DNA of 64,000 bases from Zygaena filipendulae (taxonomy: Eukaryota > Arthropoda > Insecta > Lepidoptera > Zygaenidae): NCBI GenBank assembly GCA_907165275.2, contig OU015665.1, positions 3,658,001 through 3,722,000 on the forward strand, read 5' to 3'. The translations under genes were made by a program, and so were the position numbers. The notes beneath the pieces were generated by a model, which saw only the letters and a list, made by a program, of their open reading frames with translations, had not been told where the DNA came from and did not search any database. Of the stretch, positions 22,480 through 35,160 are shown one piece after another. The first letter of the stretch is position 1; each line of letters starts with the position of its first letter.

Positions 22480-25400
22480 GAAACAATTTTAAAATTTCCA
22501 AGCCCAAACCAGACATTGATTTGGTGAAGCCATAGTGAATTAAAAACAAACTAAACACAATATAGTAGATATGTATGTGATTCTTTGCTGCTATATCAAG
22601 TGAATTTGTAACGTAAGCTGATGTTTACTAAGTCGCCGTTTCGTTGACCTGGAACGTAACCGTGGCAATATATTGTAAGGGAAATGCTCCATTCATTGTA
22701 ACTCTTGGACGTACAATTATTTCACTGATACAACAGAAATTTAACCTTAACATCAAAGCTGGAGATGACTAGTTTAGAAAAAGATACATAAGACATAAGT
22801 CTTTTCGTTTTTAATAAAACCACGGGAACGAACGTAAAAAAGGGGCACGGCGACGGGAACGCACCTGTCAGTGAAGTTGCCAGCTTTTGAAGAGAACCGG
22901 TGAATGGAAGCACCAAACACAATGCTTCTTAATTTCGAACTAACCAAACTTGTTTTGCTGGTTTAATTCGACTTTGCAGAAAATAAAAACGTTACGTTGC
23001 AAAAGTTGTGTGTCTTTCCTTTCCGAAGATCAAATTACATATTATGGAAATTTTATTGTTATTGAAGCGATTGTGCATAAAGCACTTAATAATAGAAAAT
23101 ATATTCAAAAGACATAAACACCTTATTTTATAGTAAACACGTGAAATCGCATGACAACAAGATTCGGTTTACGATCAAAGCATTCATTAAACGCGGTTCA
23201 CCGTAAATGGCCATGTCATTCGCTTTAATCTCAACACAATGTTACATCATAACCAGTTCAGTGACAGATCAGTCAACTCCTGCGCACCATTATTGTGCGC
23301 CCACGGGTCACACGGGCCATGACACGTTGCGTTCCACCCTGATTTAAAAAAAAAAATTACTTAAGTAATATTCTCTATTTGTCATTCTATTTTACTGTCT
23401 TGAGAAAGAACAGAAAGTAGATTTAGAATACAGACACTACCGTGCATACTAAAACTAGCCATTTCCTCTCTTCTCAGCTTCATACGCTGCAAAAATCCAG
23501 AATATGTACTTAATATAAAAATCAAACAAGTTTTCTTTTAAGTACTAAGATTCTAGATCCCTCAATAATGATAATAATCTATTCGATCTAAGAGCTTTTA
23601 TGGTTCTCGATTACAAAACAACGATATTAATAACGATAGATGGCGATAGATCTTCAAAATTAAAATCCATTAGCATAACATTACCAACATCATCTACTTA
23701 AATTAAGTAGCAATTAGGTATGTAGCTACTTACACATTTACATTTACAAGTTCAAAACAAAAAAAAAAAAAACAGTTTCTTCCAATAATTTCAGCCAGTT
23801 TTTTACTTAAGTCGTCGTTTGAACTTGAGACTTGGAAGCCGTTGCCCGAGTGCCTCATTAAATGAAATATCAGCAATCATTCATCATCAACAGTGATTTG
23901 ACCAGCGGTTAACCTGCCAGGAGGCAATGCTGCCAAGGTAGTTATCGAAAAAGAAAAAATAAACTCTGTAGTTATGAAATTGGACGATCGAAGCTTCTAA
24001 TGTCAGGTTTGATTTTCGAACAAGTAAACAGAAAATAAAAATAAAAAAAATAAAAAACTTTCTAGTGAAGAGCTGTTTGTATCACTCTTTTTGTTTTCTT
24101 TTTTCGTTTGTATGATATTTAAAAGATAAATATTTCATGTAGTTTATTTATTCCAGTAGTTATTGTATCAAATGCTGCACTCGTTTTATTGTGTCTACTC
24201 AATATTCAAATTGAATTTTAAAAACTGCACACGCAACCTCGTAATGATAAAAGTGCCCTTAAAAATTTCACCTATCCCTTCAGGTAATTTTCGACACGCG
24301 AACGTGGCCGTTGGCAACAAAGCTCTCCAAACGGTAGCTGTTAGTTATTTTTAAATATAACTATGTACTTTTACTATTTATATATAAAACACACACATTA
24401 ACTACAATAAAAAATAAGCTACAGACTTTTTTGTTTCCAATAAAACATGTGTAGAGGATATCCGCTGCTGAACCACAACGGGTCATTATGTGCCAAGGCG
24501 TAATCCTCCTTTTTTATGTCTGGGTGAATATTCCGAAATATTAATAAGTACTACATAAAAATATTCTCAAAGACATCAAGACTGCAAGCATATTAATATA
24601 CATAGTTATGAAGAATGCAAGCATATTATAAAAAAAAAACCATCTTGAGTTCTCAAGAACATGGTTTGTTAATAAAGATTTCTTTAGAAACCACAAAATT
24701 TAAGTAAATTTACAAAATATCTGTACAAAGTATGCAAACTAATCCATACTTTATTGTAGATATCAAACTCGTAAAGATTTGTTAACAAGTAGGTATAACT
24801 TCCTTACTAACTCGTAAAATTTTGTCTTCGAAACTCAAAAACACCAGTGATTTTGTTTTTAATAATTTGTTGTTAAGTCGAAATTTTTAACCGTAAAAGG
24901 ATATATTACACTAATTGTTTTTTTCAAGTAATTATATCGCAAATTGTATTATTTCGAACACTTCCTCTGGTAAATTGTTACAGTTTCCGGCCATGATCGT
25001 AATTAACATTGAATTGTAAGCGAGAGCAGATAAAATAAAATTTCACACGCTTCAAGAGATTAAACTTCCTTCTGCACCATCATTAATAATTGTTTATCGT
25101 CGTATGTCAACGTATAATTGGGATAATTAATTCAATCCACACTATCATATGAAGAGTATGTAACAAATAGGGTATAATCGTTCAAGTTCATGACACGAAT
25201 GAACAGGTCACGACATGTCTTCGTTTAGATGTCAGTTCGGATATGAAATATGTGCGTATGAGTCATCGTTCAAGAGTCAAGACAGCCGCGTGACAGTTGT
25301 TTGTTCATTACATGCCAATTTATGTTTAGGTTTGGAACCTATAAAAAATACGTACACAGCACTTACTAATGTTTGAAGTTGGACAACTTTACGGTCTGCC

Positions 25401-26290
25401 ATAAAAAAACGTCAATAAAACTAGTCAGTACATAATTAGATACCTACACAAAAACAGCTTACTAAATGTTTATTTCGATCAGAACGAATTCTTAACCATT
25501 GATTACAATTTAGACGGTCTGCTAGGTCCCAATGTGTTTCTATATTAAAGTTGGATTACCACTAATATTATACATATTATAATTTTAAACTGACAGCGTG
25601 CTGCTGTAGAGTTTGTTGCGCAGCTTCTTCTCTTCAGCCATAGCACTAGGAAGCTGTGAAGGGTAGATATTTTATGGGTGCTGTCAACTGTAAACTGTAA
25701 TTTTATTGACGTCAAAAAGAGCCGCATTATGGGCCTAATTTGAATAAATGATTTGACTATTGACTATTAAAAATCAACTCGAGTGCACCCTTTTCAAGTA
25801 TCGATTTATAGAAACCATATTATATTTAAGGTAAGATAGGAATATTTCGTATTTCGTATGGAATAAGGAATTTTCAATCTATTTGCAATCTTTAATATTC
25901 GCCATCGGCATATCTTCGAGCAAAATAAACATCATGTTTCTTAAGTCTCCAATATTATTTTCTGCTGAAAGAGAAGTGAGCCGAACTCAGCGAGAATGTT
26001 TGTAATTTAACCCTTTTTTGACCCCCGTCTGTGCCACTGCTATTAACTTTATATACCTACTTGTGCAAAAAACATTCTGCGGCGTTTTAAAATAACCGGA
26101 CGCCGATAAGCAATAACGAGTTAATCCACAAAATGAAGTTATTGATACAGATCGCTTTATTTATAGTTATAGAAGTTTTTTTTAATTATTTGTTTACCTT
26201 ATTACATTGTAAATGACAACAAAATATTGAACATCAAAAAAAATTGACACAAAATGGCGCTATAATTTAAAAAACACGATTTACTCAATA
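22480..26290. other. Long AT-rich stretch, no gene seen
   Basis: About 3.8 kb without a supported gene, RNA or transposon end. Frames at 22722-22922, 24163-24354 and 25545-25727 are short and without recognisable content. It may be intron or intergenic DNA, with simple A-runs near 23340 and 23758. Confidence 0.4.
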
Positions 26291-26298
26291 TTTCTCTA

Positions 26299-26525
26299 GT
26301 GTGGGTTAACACACTATTGCTTATCTATGTCCAAAAGGCAGCAGTGGCATTTCAAAGTAACACCGATAAGGGGGACCTTTCCAGGGCCTATTTCGAGAGG
26401 ATTGCAGGGATCAGTGTTGGTATTCGAAACAGGAATTTTAGTGTGGCCTCAAGAATTGGCGTTCTTCAAGGTTACAGTCTGAGACGACGTTCCAAGTTTA
26501 TTTAACGTATTGGTGTGCTGTTTCT
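26299..26525 (+). pseudogene. Fragment of LINE reverse transcriptase
   Basis: The frame contains FSVASRIGVLQGYSL, and after a frameshift VPSLFNVLVCC. This corresponds to the G-V-x-Q-G-D-x-L-S-P-x-L-F-N block of non-LTR reverse transcriptases, with the aspartate replaced and the frame broken between the two halves. No neighbouring domains survive. Confidence 0.4.
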
Positions 26526-26590
26526 ATGTATTTTATAGACTTCATTAATATATAAATCTTCAAAATATATAATAAAAGAATTTATATTTA

Positions 26591-26760
26591 ACTAGCTGTG
26601 GCCCGTAGTTTCATCCGCGGTAGTTCCGGAATTCTCTCGGGAATTTCCTCTTGAATCACTCAATCTATTGGTGAGAACCGCATTAAAATCCGTTCAGTAG
26701 TTTTTGAGTTTATCGAGAACAGACAGACGCGGCAGAGGACTTCGTCAATTATAATATGTA
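26591..26760 (+). repeat. Dispersed repeat with CTAGCTG end
   Basis: Head ACTAGCTGTGGCCCGTAG, middle TGAGAACCGCATTAAAATCC, tail ACAGACAGACGCGG...ATTATAATATGTA. It is the same subfamily as 27313-27494. Confidence 0.75.
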
Positions 26761-27312
26761 GTGACTTGTACATTTTTAAACTACAAAAGAAAAATTTCAT
26801 TTCAAGTCCCAACGTGACTCGTTTAGTACAAACTGCTTAAGTTGATGTTCACCTGTGTTATTTTAAAATTTACTCGTTTGTTTTTTTCGTCTCTCCGCAT
26901 ATTTATTAACTTTCAATTTATGTTTAATTAGAACTCGAGCTTTTCCATTTGGTGTGTTCAGAAAAGCAAAAGCATCAGAGAGATCCTTGTTATCGTTAGC
27001 ACCTCGGTTCTCCCACGGCTCGTATGCAAACATACCGTTGGGAAAGATTGTTGTTTGATCTCCACCATTCATCCGTATCCGTAACAGGATGGTCAACAGT
27101 CGACACATACCTTGCAAGTTAAATGTAGGTAAATGACAATTACGATGCAATCTTACAACACTAATGGTCTACGGTCAACAATAATCAAAAATGTTGTATT
27201 AATAAAAACGAAATTTATATTTTACCTCTTTCACTCCATGTACATTTGCATAGAGGAGAGGTGGCTATTGAGCGACTTGTGGTCCATTACAATGAAGGTT
27301 TGCTTCATTGTC

Positions 27313-27739
27313 AACTAGCTGTCTCCCGCGGTTTTACCCACGGTAGTTTCAGAGTAACTATAGGTACGTATAAACCATCCTCTTGAATCACTCTATCTAT
27401 TGTTGAAAACCGCATGATAACCCGTTCAGAAGTTTTTGAGTGTATCGTGAACAGACAGAAAAAAGAGGCGGCGGAGGACCTTGTTTTATAATATTACTAG
27501 CTGTTCCCCGCGATTTCATCCGCCCCATCATTTCCTTGTACCCCTGACAGTAGTTTACGGTGATAAGCAATTCCCCGCATTAATTCCGGAGTTCCCGCGG
27601 GAATTCCGGGATAAAAACTATCCTATCTTTTAAGTTGGACCATATTATAAACGGTTACAAAATTTTATCAAAATCCGTTGAGTAGTTTCGGAGTCCATCG
27701 CGGAAAAACATCGTGACACGTGATTTATATATATTAGAT
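27313..27739 (+). repeat. Two abutting CTAGCTG repeats
   Basis: The first copy (27313-27497) has the AAAACCGCATGATAACCCGT body. The second starts at its last bases (ACTAGCTGTTCCCCGCGATT, 27495) and has a different body (TATCCTATCTTTTAAGTTGG and GAGTCCATCGCGGAAAAACA), ending at TATATATTAGA. The two subfamilies are joined head to tail. Confidence 0.75.
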
Positions 27740-29240
27740 GTGTCGATATACTATCGATTTGACGTTATCAATAAATGGCTAAAGGACACTGTACAAATGA
27801 ACTAGATGTCCTAATCCGCGTTTCTTTACATTTATTTAGAGTTATTTTAAGATATCTTCCTTTAGTTCTTTCAAAAACATTGAGACCAACGAATCCATTT
27901 TTCAACCCATACAAAGCGATATACTTTTGCGTCTTTGTGAAGTGGATCATTATTATTATTATTTGTTTTTTTACAGTTGCAGTGGAACAACATTCTGCCA
28001 TAAATTGCTTTGAGTTGTTAGGAGGTATTGTGACGAAAAGTTGGATTTTCACAATTTAGTTGTTCAGATGAACTCTAATACGAGCATTATTTAAAATGTT
28101 ATTTTGACTAATCAGAAATAACTAAGGTTTCAAATAGTTTTATAATTTAATAATGAAATAGTGAATTATAAATATTGTAATACCTATATTTGAAAGGACA
28201 ATCTGGTTTATTACATTAGGTTACCATAAACAATTAGATAAATCTTCTACCGCCATCTCAAGGTAATAACTTAAAAATTATTCGGGTTATAACACTTATA
28301 GCCTAAGGTGGGTCTACCCATAAAATAATAGGTGTAAACAAAAAAAAAACTCCTTTATATTATGTGAAACGGAAACGGAAAGGCATCCCTTTACGCCCGA
28401 GCAGCTGACCGGCTGGCTGGGGTTCGTTTGAAAATAAACAATTCAAGTAAATAAAAACTGTTGAATACGAAGTAAACTACATACAGTTTATACCTATTGA
28501 CAGTTCACTATAAGTTAGTACAAGTCAACGTTATGCAACCTAGTTCTTGGACATATCTACTTAGATCATGGAAATTTTAAGAGTTTCTAGCGTTGGTGTT
28601 TAACTTTCAAAATCCGAATAAAAAAAATTTGTGTGTGCAAATTTTCTCAGATTATAATATAATATTGAATCGTCATCATTATTTTAACGATTCCATATTT
28701 TTATCTTCCTTTATCTCGATTCTCTGCCATTTAATAAATAGTTTATTTTTAATATATTTCAAGTCACCGACTGTAGCAAGAAAAACAATATTATTTACAT
28801 TCCAGTGTAATATTATATATTCCAGTACTTACCCACTGTAAATTGAGTTTAAATTTAAATGAGAGAATTAGCATACTCGCAAAATTATTAGCTTATAAAT
28901 AATAATGAAATGGAAATAATTACTTCGTGATGTTGCCAAGTAGCTAGGTAGTTAAGTAGGTATACACCTATTATATTCACGGACAAGGTTGTTGGCTTTA
29001 TGTATCTGAAACTATGTAGCTGCTTTTATTATGCGAAAATATAAGAGATTCCATTGTTTTTTTTTTTTTGTTAATCTGAGAAAATAATTTTACCCGACTT
29101 ATAATACACTGAATTCATCAACAATTAATTTCATAGATAACAATAGGTAATAAAATAACCAAATGATGGGAATAGCCGGCGATAGTTGTGGATATCGAGA
29201 CAAATAATAAAAATGTCCAATTATACCCCACAGGCGGAGA
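27740..29240. other. AT-rich stretch, no gene seen
   Basis: Mirror-image frames on both strands at 27768-28059 are mutual shadows with no known domain. Nothing else is recognised up to 29240. Confidence 0.45.
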
Positions 29241-29530
29241 TAATACATCTGACTTTCCCCTCAATGTTGAACCACTTAAGATGTTTTCGTCTTTACTGTC
29301 ATCAAGAATGAAGTAGAGGTACAGTCAGTATCAAAAATTGATAAAATTCAGAACCATGAAATTTAGCACACCTAGGGTGATAATACATAATACATCTGAC
29401 TTTCTTTCCCCTCAATGTTGAACCACTTAAGATGTTTTCGTCTTTACTGTCATCAAGAATGAATTAGAGGTACAGTCAGTATCAAAAATTGATAAAATTC
29501 AGAACCATGAAGTTTGGCACACTTAGGGTT
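29241..29530. repeat. 147-bp tandem duplication
   Basis: The unit starting TAATACATCTGACTTTC occurs at 29241-29378 and again at 29388-29530. The copies differ by a 4-bp TTTC insertion and about five substitutions, including AGCACACCTAGGGT versus GGCACACTTAGGGT. The unit is non-coding. Confidence 0.85.
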
Positions 29531-29839
29531 CATGCTCTAAGGAAGTGTTTTTGACGTTATCCCCTAAAAAGATGTAATGAGGATTTAAATTTTGTACAGA
29601 TGAATACTATGACATGTTCTTAGGCATGCAGGTATAGTTTAGTAAGAAAGGATTGTTGTCACAGTAATTCACGCAGTCACCTAAGCAGGCAACAGCTGTT
29701 TTTATATACACTACTATAACAGATTTAGAATTTTTTTAAGACACTCAAGATGTAGGTATTAAGTAGGTATATAGTACGAGTTGCACTAGTTTGACTCTAG
29801 ACTACAAGCGTCAAAGGCGTCGCGTCGTAGGAAGCTAGA

Positions 29840-30075
29840 GTGATCCTGAGTGTCATAGGGTACTTTTTATCCCGGAATTCCCGCGGGAACTCCGAATTTT
29901 CCGCTGGTAAAACCATGGCGGAACAGCTATCTCTGGATCTACTGAACCGATTTTAAAAATTCTTTCACTTATAGGAACCTAAAGTTATTCTGAGTGACAT
30001 AAGGTATTTTTTATCTAAGAATTCCCGCGGGAACTCCGAAATTACCGCAGGTGAAACCGCGGGGGTCAGCTAGTA
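29840..30075 (-). repeat. Two adjacent CTAGCTG repeats
   Basis: Two heads in minus orientation, 29845-29930 and 29935-30075. Each has the block ATTCCCGCGGGAACTCCGAA and ends in CAGCTA. The first lacks a tail. Confidence 0.7.
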
Positions 30076-30599
30076 CCTACATAATATTTATTTAGGTATT
30101 TTCAATTACTTATTATATGGATAGATAAGTAGGTATCTACCTTTTACTGGCTTTTACCCACTATCCGTCTGAGATTCTATCTTTGGCTCGAGTTCATTGA
30201 ACTGTCTGAAACGTGTGTCGTGTAGGTACAATGTAGATACATACTGTATAGGTACCTATACAATAACACACAACAATACAATAACACCCTGTACAATGTA
30301 GATACATACTATTACCTACACATACAAACACAAATTGGTAGGTACTTTTTATTTTACATACTGTTCTTTACTTAAAATAAGGTTTAAGCTCGTGGTATTT
30401 CAAAAAAAGAATTCTAAAATGTATTATTATGTCTATCTCGGAAGACCATGTAGGTATATCCCTTAAAAATAAATGAGAATCGGTGAATTGAGTTAAATAC
30501 TTATACCTAAATCAAGTAAAAATCTAATGAGTGCCGGCCGGTGCATCGGAGGCATCATGTGTGGCAAAAAATAACAAAAACAATATTCCATACTTACTC

Positions 30600-30990
30600 G
30601 AGTTAGTCGTGAATTCGTTGCACAAAAGCACCGCTTTAAATATAAAAAAAAAAACTTAAAATTTCAGAAAAGTTATACGGTCTACTTAAATACGTATAAC
30701 AGTAGTTTTGGCACAAAAACAATATTCAGAATTCAGATTGATTCACAGATTTTTTCTTGTTTACGTTCGTTCGAAATTGACAGCACGATGACGCTACTGC
30801 GCAAGCGTAGTGGCACGCGCTCCACTCGCGCCGGTCGGTAAATGACTGACTGAGTTGACGAGGTGAGGTGACTGAACGAAATTCGAAAATGGAATTGAAC
30901 GACGTTTAGCGCAAAGTGCGAGCCGTGCGATGGCGCCTGTAGTCTGTTTATTGCAATTAATTATTGAGGTGTTGGCTCACAAAGCTCACG
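30600..30990 (-). promoter_or_regulatory. Candidate promoter and non-coding first exon
   Basis: The block at 30770-30990 is rich in CpG (CTGCGCAAGCGTAGTGGCAC, CTCGCGCCGGTCGG) in an AT-rich setting. Read on the minus strand it contains arthropod initiator-like TCAGT motifs (complement of ACTGA near 30850 and 30873). About 270 bases further on it meets an excellent donor, TCGA then GTAAGTATGG (complement of about 30590-30603). No ATG lies between initiator and donor, so this would be an untranslated first exon. Its coding exons, at lower coordinates, were not recognised. Confidence 0.4.
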
Positions 30991-31088
30991 GTTAGAATGG
31001 TGATCGGCGAAAGAATGAGTCAAAGTTGAGAAAATTATGAATCAAGAGCTTGTTTAGGTAGATCGTTTTGGATTTTAATATATCCTAA

Positions 31089-31727
31089 CTAGATATTATT
31101 ATAAATGCGTTTTTAAGAGTTTGTTTGTTTGTTACGCTTCCACGTCTCTCCTTCGGTTGATTATCATGAACTTTTGCATACACGTTGTCAGGAGACAGGA
31201 GTACAAAATAGAAAACAGTGTACCAAGGTACCTACCTACTTTTAATTTTGGAATTCCGGCGTTACTCCAAAATTAACGCGAGTGAAACTGCAAGGAACAG
31301 CTAGTTCTTAATGCAAATGTGAGTTAATTTCATACTAGCTGTTACCCGCGGTTTCACCTGCGTTAATTTCGGAGTTCCCGCGGGAATTCCGGATTACAAT
31401 ACAGCCTATGTTACTCAGGGATAATGTAGCTTTCTAATGGTGAAAGAAATTTTGAAATCGGTCCAGTAGTTTTTGAGTTAAATCATAACAAAAAACAAAC
31501 AAAAAATCAAATCTTTCCTCTTTATAATATTAGTATAGAAGTATTGAGTATACCTAGATCATACCTAGATTTGTAACGCTCTCACGTCAGAACTACTCAA
31601 CTAGTCATCTTGAAATTTTGCATAAACATTACACGTTTTCAGGGGTACAGAAAAGGATTTTAATCCCAAAATTCCAGCGGGAACTCCGAAATTAACGCAA
31701 ATGAAACAGCGGGGAATAGCTAGTATT
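31089..31727. repeat. Cluster of three CTAGCTG repeats
   Basis: Minus copy 31089-31305, plus copy 31332-31548 (ACTAGCTGTTACCCGCGGTT to TATAATATTAGTATAGA), then minus copy 31565-31725 ending GGGAATAGCTAGT. The alternating orientation argues for independent insertions, not duplication. Confidence 0.75.
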
Positions 31728-31909
31728 AAAAAAAAATAGGAATCGTCATGTCGGGAAGTTGTGGCTCATTATTCTAATGAATCATTTAAATAATGATTCA
31801 TCCGTAGGTAGGTGGTGCTTCATCAATAGTTAAGCGTTATAGTTTTAAGTAGCCAAGTATAGGTAATTTTCCTATACAAAATAATCTCACAAAAATAGTA
31901 GTCACTAGT

Positions 31910-32033
31910 ACTTACTAAATGTAATTAGAAGGATTTGAAAGAAATTTGGCACACACACGTACCTAGTCATATATCCTGAATTAACACGCCAGATACTTTC
32001 ACTTCACCCTAGCGAAGTTGCGGAAACAGCTAG
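31910..32033 (-). repeat. Diverged CTAGCTG repeat
   Basis: TAATTAGAAGGATTTGAAAG, TTTGGCACACACACGTACC and CGAAGTTGCGGAAACAGCTAGT. The CpG-rich block is mostly decayed. Confidence 0.5.
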
Positions 32034-32883
32034 TATTACCATATTTAATGTGTGAATTGCAAATCTAGACACGCAGCAGCGTGTCCAGCCAAGTTTAAAG
32101 AAAAAGAAACTGGCGACGCAGCAGATGTGCGTATTATTACACCAATCATTTTGACCGCTTTACAACTCGAAACCGATTTAACCTAGATGCATTAAATTTA
32201 GCACATTTACTAAAACTCTTTAGCTTGTCTCGAATCCAAAATTTCATACAGTTATTGATGTAGTAATGTTTAAAAATCGGCAATTTTGTGACTGACTGAC
32301 TGACTTATAGATCAAAAACCCAATTAATCCACTTCCACTTCCAAGGTATATTCATAGACGCTTATGAGTACAAATACAAAGTAAAAATCTGAAAACTTAA
32401 TATTATTGATAATAATTAGTATCTAACAAAGTAATTACAAAGTTAAATATGAAAGTAGATGAATATATTGTACATAATTATAATAATTGTTTTTCTTATA
32501 TTTAGGACTGTTAAGCCAAAATAATTCACGACTATCTATAGAACTTGGCACCTGTTTGTCGTAGAAGGCGAGCGACAACCAATCATAATAATACTCACCT
32601 TAAACTGAACTTGGCTTCCACTTCAACATTTATGTGTTTGATGGGATAATAATAACGCAAATCATTTAAGCAATTAAAAAGGAATTAGAGATAGGGAGTT
32701 ACCTATTGTGCTCCATTTGATGTTAAAGAGGTGCAACATTTGGGCAGTAAATTATAAAGGCTATTCTTGTAAAAACCCTTTTATGATTTAGCCCCAAATG
32801 CTCTCTCTAGTCCTAATCCCTCGGTGATTTTATGTCGTTCGAAATTTAATTGATGACGACTACAAGTTCATACCAACGAATAA
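32034..32883. other. Intergenic stretch
   Basis: A short GACTGACTGACTGAC run at 32291-32305 and the words around it are typical of dispersed repeats. Nothing coding is supported. Confidence 0.4.
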
Positions 32884-32998
32884 GTATTATAAATGCAAAT
32901 GTGTGATGTGTTTCATGATGATCGGTTGAGTAGTTAAGGCGTGATAGCCTGACAAACAAACTCACGTTCGCATTTATAGTTTTAGTTAGGGTAAATAT
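32884..32998 (+). repeat. Truncated dispersed repeat
   Basis: TTTCATGATGATCGGTTGAG, TAGTTAAGGCGTGATAGC and ACAAACTCACGTTCGCATTT: the distal half of the family in plus orientation, with a short duplicated tail at its left. Confidence 0.6.
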
Positions 32999-33329
32999 AC
33001 ATACCTACCTATATACTCTTATGAGGAATAAAATAATAAAAATATTTAATAAGTAACATACTGGATGAATATTAAAGGCATAGGGTTTACTGATTTAAGT
33101 ATTTATATGCGGTAAATCTAATTTACAGGTGCCCGTGCATGTTTTATTTTGTATGAAGATGCTCATCAAATTAAAAATCACTCACATTTTCACCACCGTT
33201 CCAAGTTGGCATTAAAAGATAGGGTAGAATATTTTTTTGTTAAAAATACACAGCTGGCAGCTGACTTGCAAGTCGAGGCTTGAGCCAAGAAAAAAGCACC
33301 CAAAAGTTGCCGGGCGGCCTAAATATAAA

Positions 33330-33657
33330 TATACAGCGTGTAAGGTTGAACGAGGAACTTAAACCCTCGATAATTTATCGGTGTTATTTTAGTGCTTACA
33401 TGTCACTAAAATAACACCGATTAATATTAAATACAGCAAAACTGAATTAAAAATGTAGATTTGCAAAATGTAACCTTTAAATACATTAGATTTGTCGGTG
33501 CGTTAGTCATTTGAATCATCCGTCAGCGCATCAGCAACTTGTGCGCTCAATTTTCATGATTTTTTTTATAGACTTTTTTTTCAGATATTTGAGACGAGAA
33601 TCACATACTTAACATCCTGTTTCAATAGTTCCTTCGTTTAACCTTACACCCTGTATA
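33330..33657. mobile_element. MITE with 30-bp inverted ends and internal hairpin
   Basis: Left end TATACAGCGTGTAAGGTTGA and right end (complement) TATACAGGGTGTAAGGTTAA form inverted repeats of about 30 bp, some 328 bp apart. Inside, at 33377-33421, is a perfect 18-bp stem around a 9-base loop (GTGTTATTTTAGTG / CACTAAAATAACAC). A related diverged internal segment (CGTCAGCGCATCAGCAACTT and AGATATTTGAGACGAGAAT) recurs at about 37590-37740, and an end-like scrap (GGTTAAACGAAGGAA) at 44893-44960. No open frame. Confidence 0.65.
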
Positions 33658-34510
33658 TAAGTATTATGTAACCTTGAAAGTACCTGTACATAAATCGCAC
33701 TCGAAGTTGCGACTGGAACCATTCCAAACTTAGCGTCTCAATTTCTCAATTTCTCAATCCCAGTCAACTTACCAGTTCTAATTAAACTACTCGTCCCGCA
33801 CTTTAGGAAAACAAACTACATTCTTCATTATTGTTATACTAACCGAAAATGTCTCGACAATGAAAAATATGGTTTCTTTTTTATTTTACGGAAAAGGGCG
33901 GGTTTCATAAATCTGTATTTGGGCATCTCTTTTCAAATATATTTTTGGTAATAAAATAAAATAAAAAAGGTGGGACGTGGGTGCAATCATAAAGATATAA
34001 TTATATAACTGTTCTTTTATATATTATATTCTATAGTCCGTAGAATGTTAAAAAGTATACAGACTATGTAGAGCAATCGATAACAAGTCTTGACGAACTT
34101 TGGAGTCGGCAAGCCGTGATTAACCTCTCAAAATGGGACCGATTATTTAAGTCAAGAAACGAATTTAGCTCTTTTTATTTTACACACAGGATATCCTTTC
34201 CGGCTTTGAAGAGCTTCCGACCGAACACGTTTAGTTAGGGTTCTCTGGCGCTATAAAAAAACCCCAGTGGCGTATGAGGACACGTGCACGCAAGGGGCCG
34301 TGAACATGCCTATTTTAGTACTTACCCACAACGTTATTGGCTGAACTTAACACATTTTATTTATAATACACCTTAATGGTGAGTCATTTTAAAAAGTGGA
34401 CATACAAGGTAAAAAGGTATGTACGTATCATGTAAATAATATATATATTGGCTAATTATTAGGTGTTCAATTTCCAGCATGATTATCATATTACGTTCGT
34501 TTATTATTTT
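33658..34510. other. Intergenic stretch
   Basis: No gene or transposon end recognised. Moderately AT-rich. Confidence 0.4.
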
Positions 34511-34553
34511 TAACCGACTTCCAAAAAGGAGGAGGTTCTATGTTCGATTGTAT

Positions 34554-34601
<48 letters not shown>

Positions 34602-34700
34602 ATGTTCTTCGTATATAGGATACCTGTAACCTATACAAATATGTACCCACTTCGTGTTTAGTGTTTCAAATATCTCCGTGTGATTCGCCTGTTTGTTTGT
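34511..34700 (+). repeat. Composite foldback repeat, head only
   Basis: TAACCGACTTCCAAAAAGGA, GGAGGTTCTATGTTCGATTG, then an uninterrupted T-run of about 40 (34557-34597) and ATGTATGTTC. The body and foldback are missing. The head is almost identical to that at 50930, so this truncated copy is young. Confidence 0.75.
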
Positions 34701-34867
34701 TTGTTGGAGATTTTGTGCAGTGTGTAATGGGAAAAAAGAAAACGCCACTGTTTTCGAGTGCACCCCGATGTGCTAGGTAATATGTATATTCAGATGTAAG
34801 TTGACTGCTACATCCTAACTATCCTTAATTTATAGGTATTAAGTATACCTAACTGATGATCATGTTT

Positions 34868-34992
34868 CGAATACTTACATGTTGTCGGGGGTACCTACCT
34901 ACAGAAAAGGAGATGGATATGATTGTTATCCCGAAATTTTCGCAGGAACTCCGAAATTACCGAGGGTTAAACCACGGGGATCAGCTCGAAAG
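34868..34992 (-). repeat. Truncated CTAGCTG repeat
   Basis: TTACATGTTGTCGGGGGTAC, TTATCCCGAAATTTTCGCAG and GGGTTAAACCACGGGGATCA. The distal part is missing. Confidence 0.6.
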
Positions 34993-35035
34993 TATAGACA
35001 TAGTATATACAATATTTAATTTTTAATTAATGGTG

Positions 35036-35160
35036 ACCACAGCTCACTTATGCAGTTAAGTCACAGTGTGGTCGAAGACTGTAAACACTCTCCGAAAACA
35101 CCGTTAGGTGCTTGGCGACAGATTTTCTACTTGAAAGTGGTAGCCAGCCAGATATAATCA
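35036..35160 (-). repeat. Dispersed repeat, GTTAGGTGCTTGGCGA family
   Basis: CACCGTTAGGTGCTTGGCGA and GAAAGTGGTAGCCAGCC match the copy at 7552-7737, with a central deletion. Confidence 0.55.

Noticed and set aside
26863..27150. 95-codon minus-strand frame with balanced composition; another frame has a WWRSNNN...RYVCIRA word recalling hAT transposases
   Set aside because: No ATG at the start, the resemblance is short and lies in a different frame, and it does not continue; too weak to annotate.
27768..28059. 94-codon frames on both strands
   Set aside because: Mutual shadows, no domain, no splice or start context.
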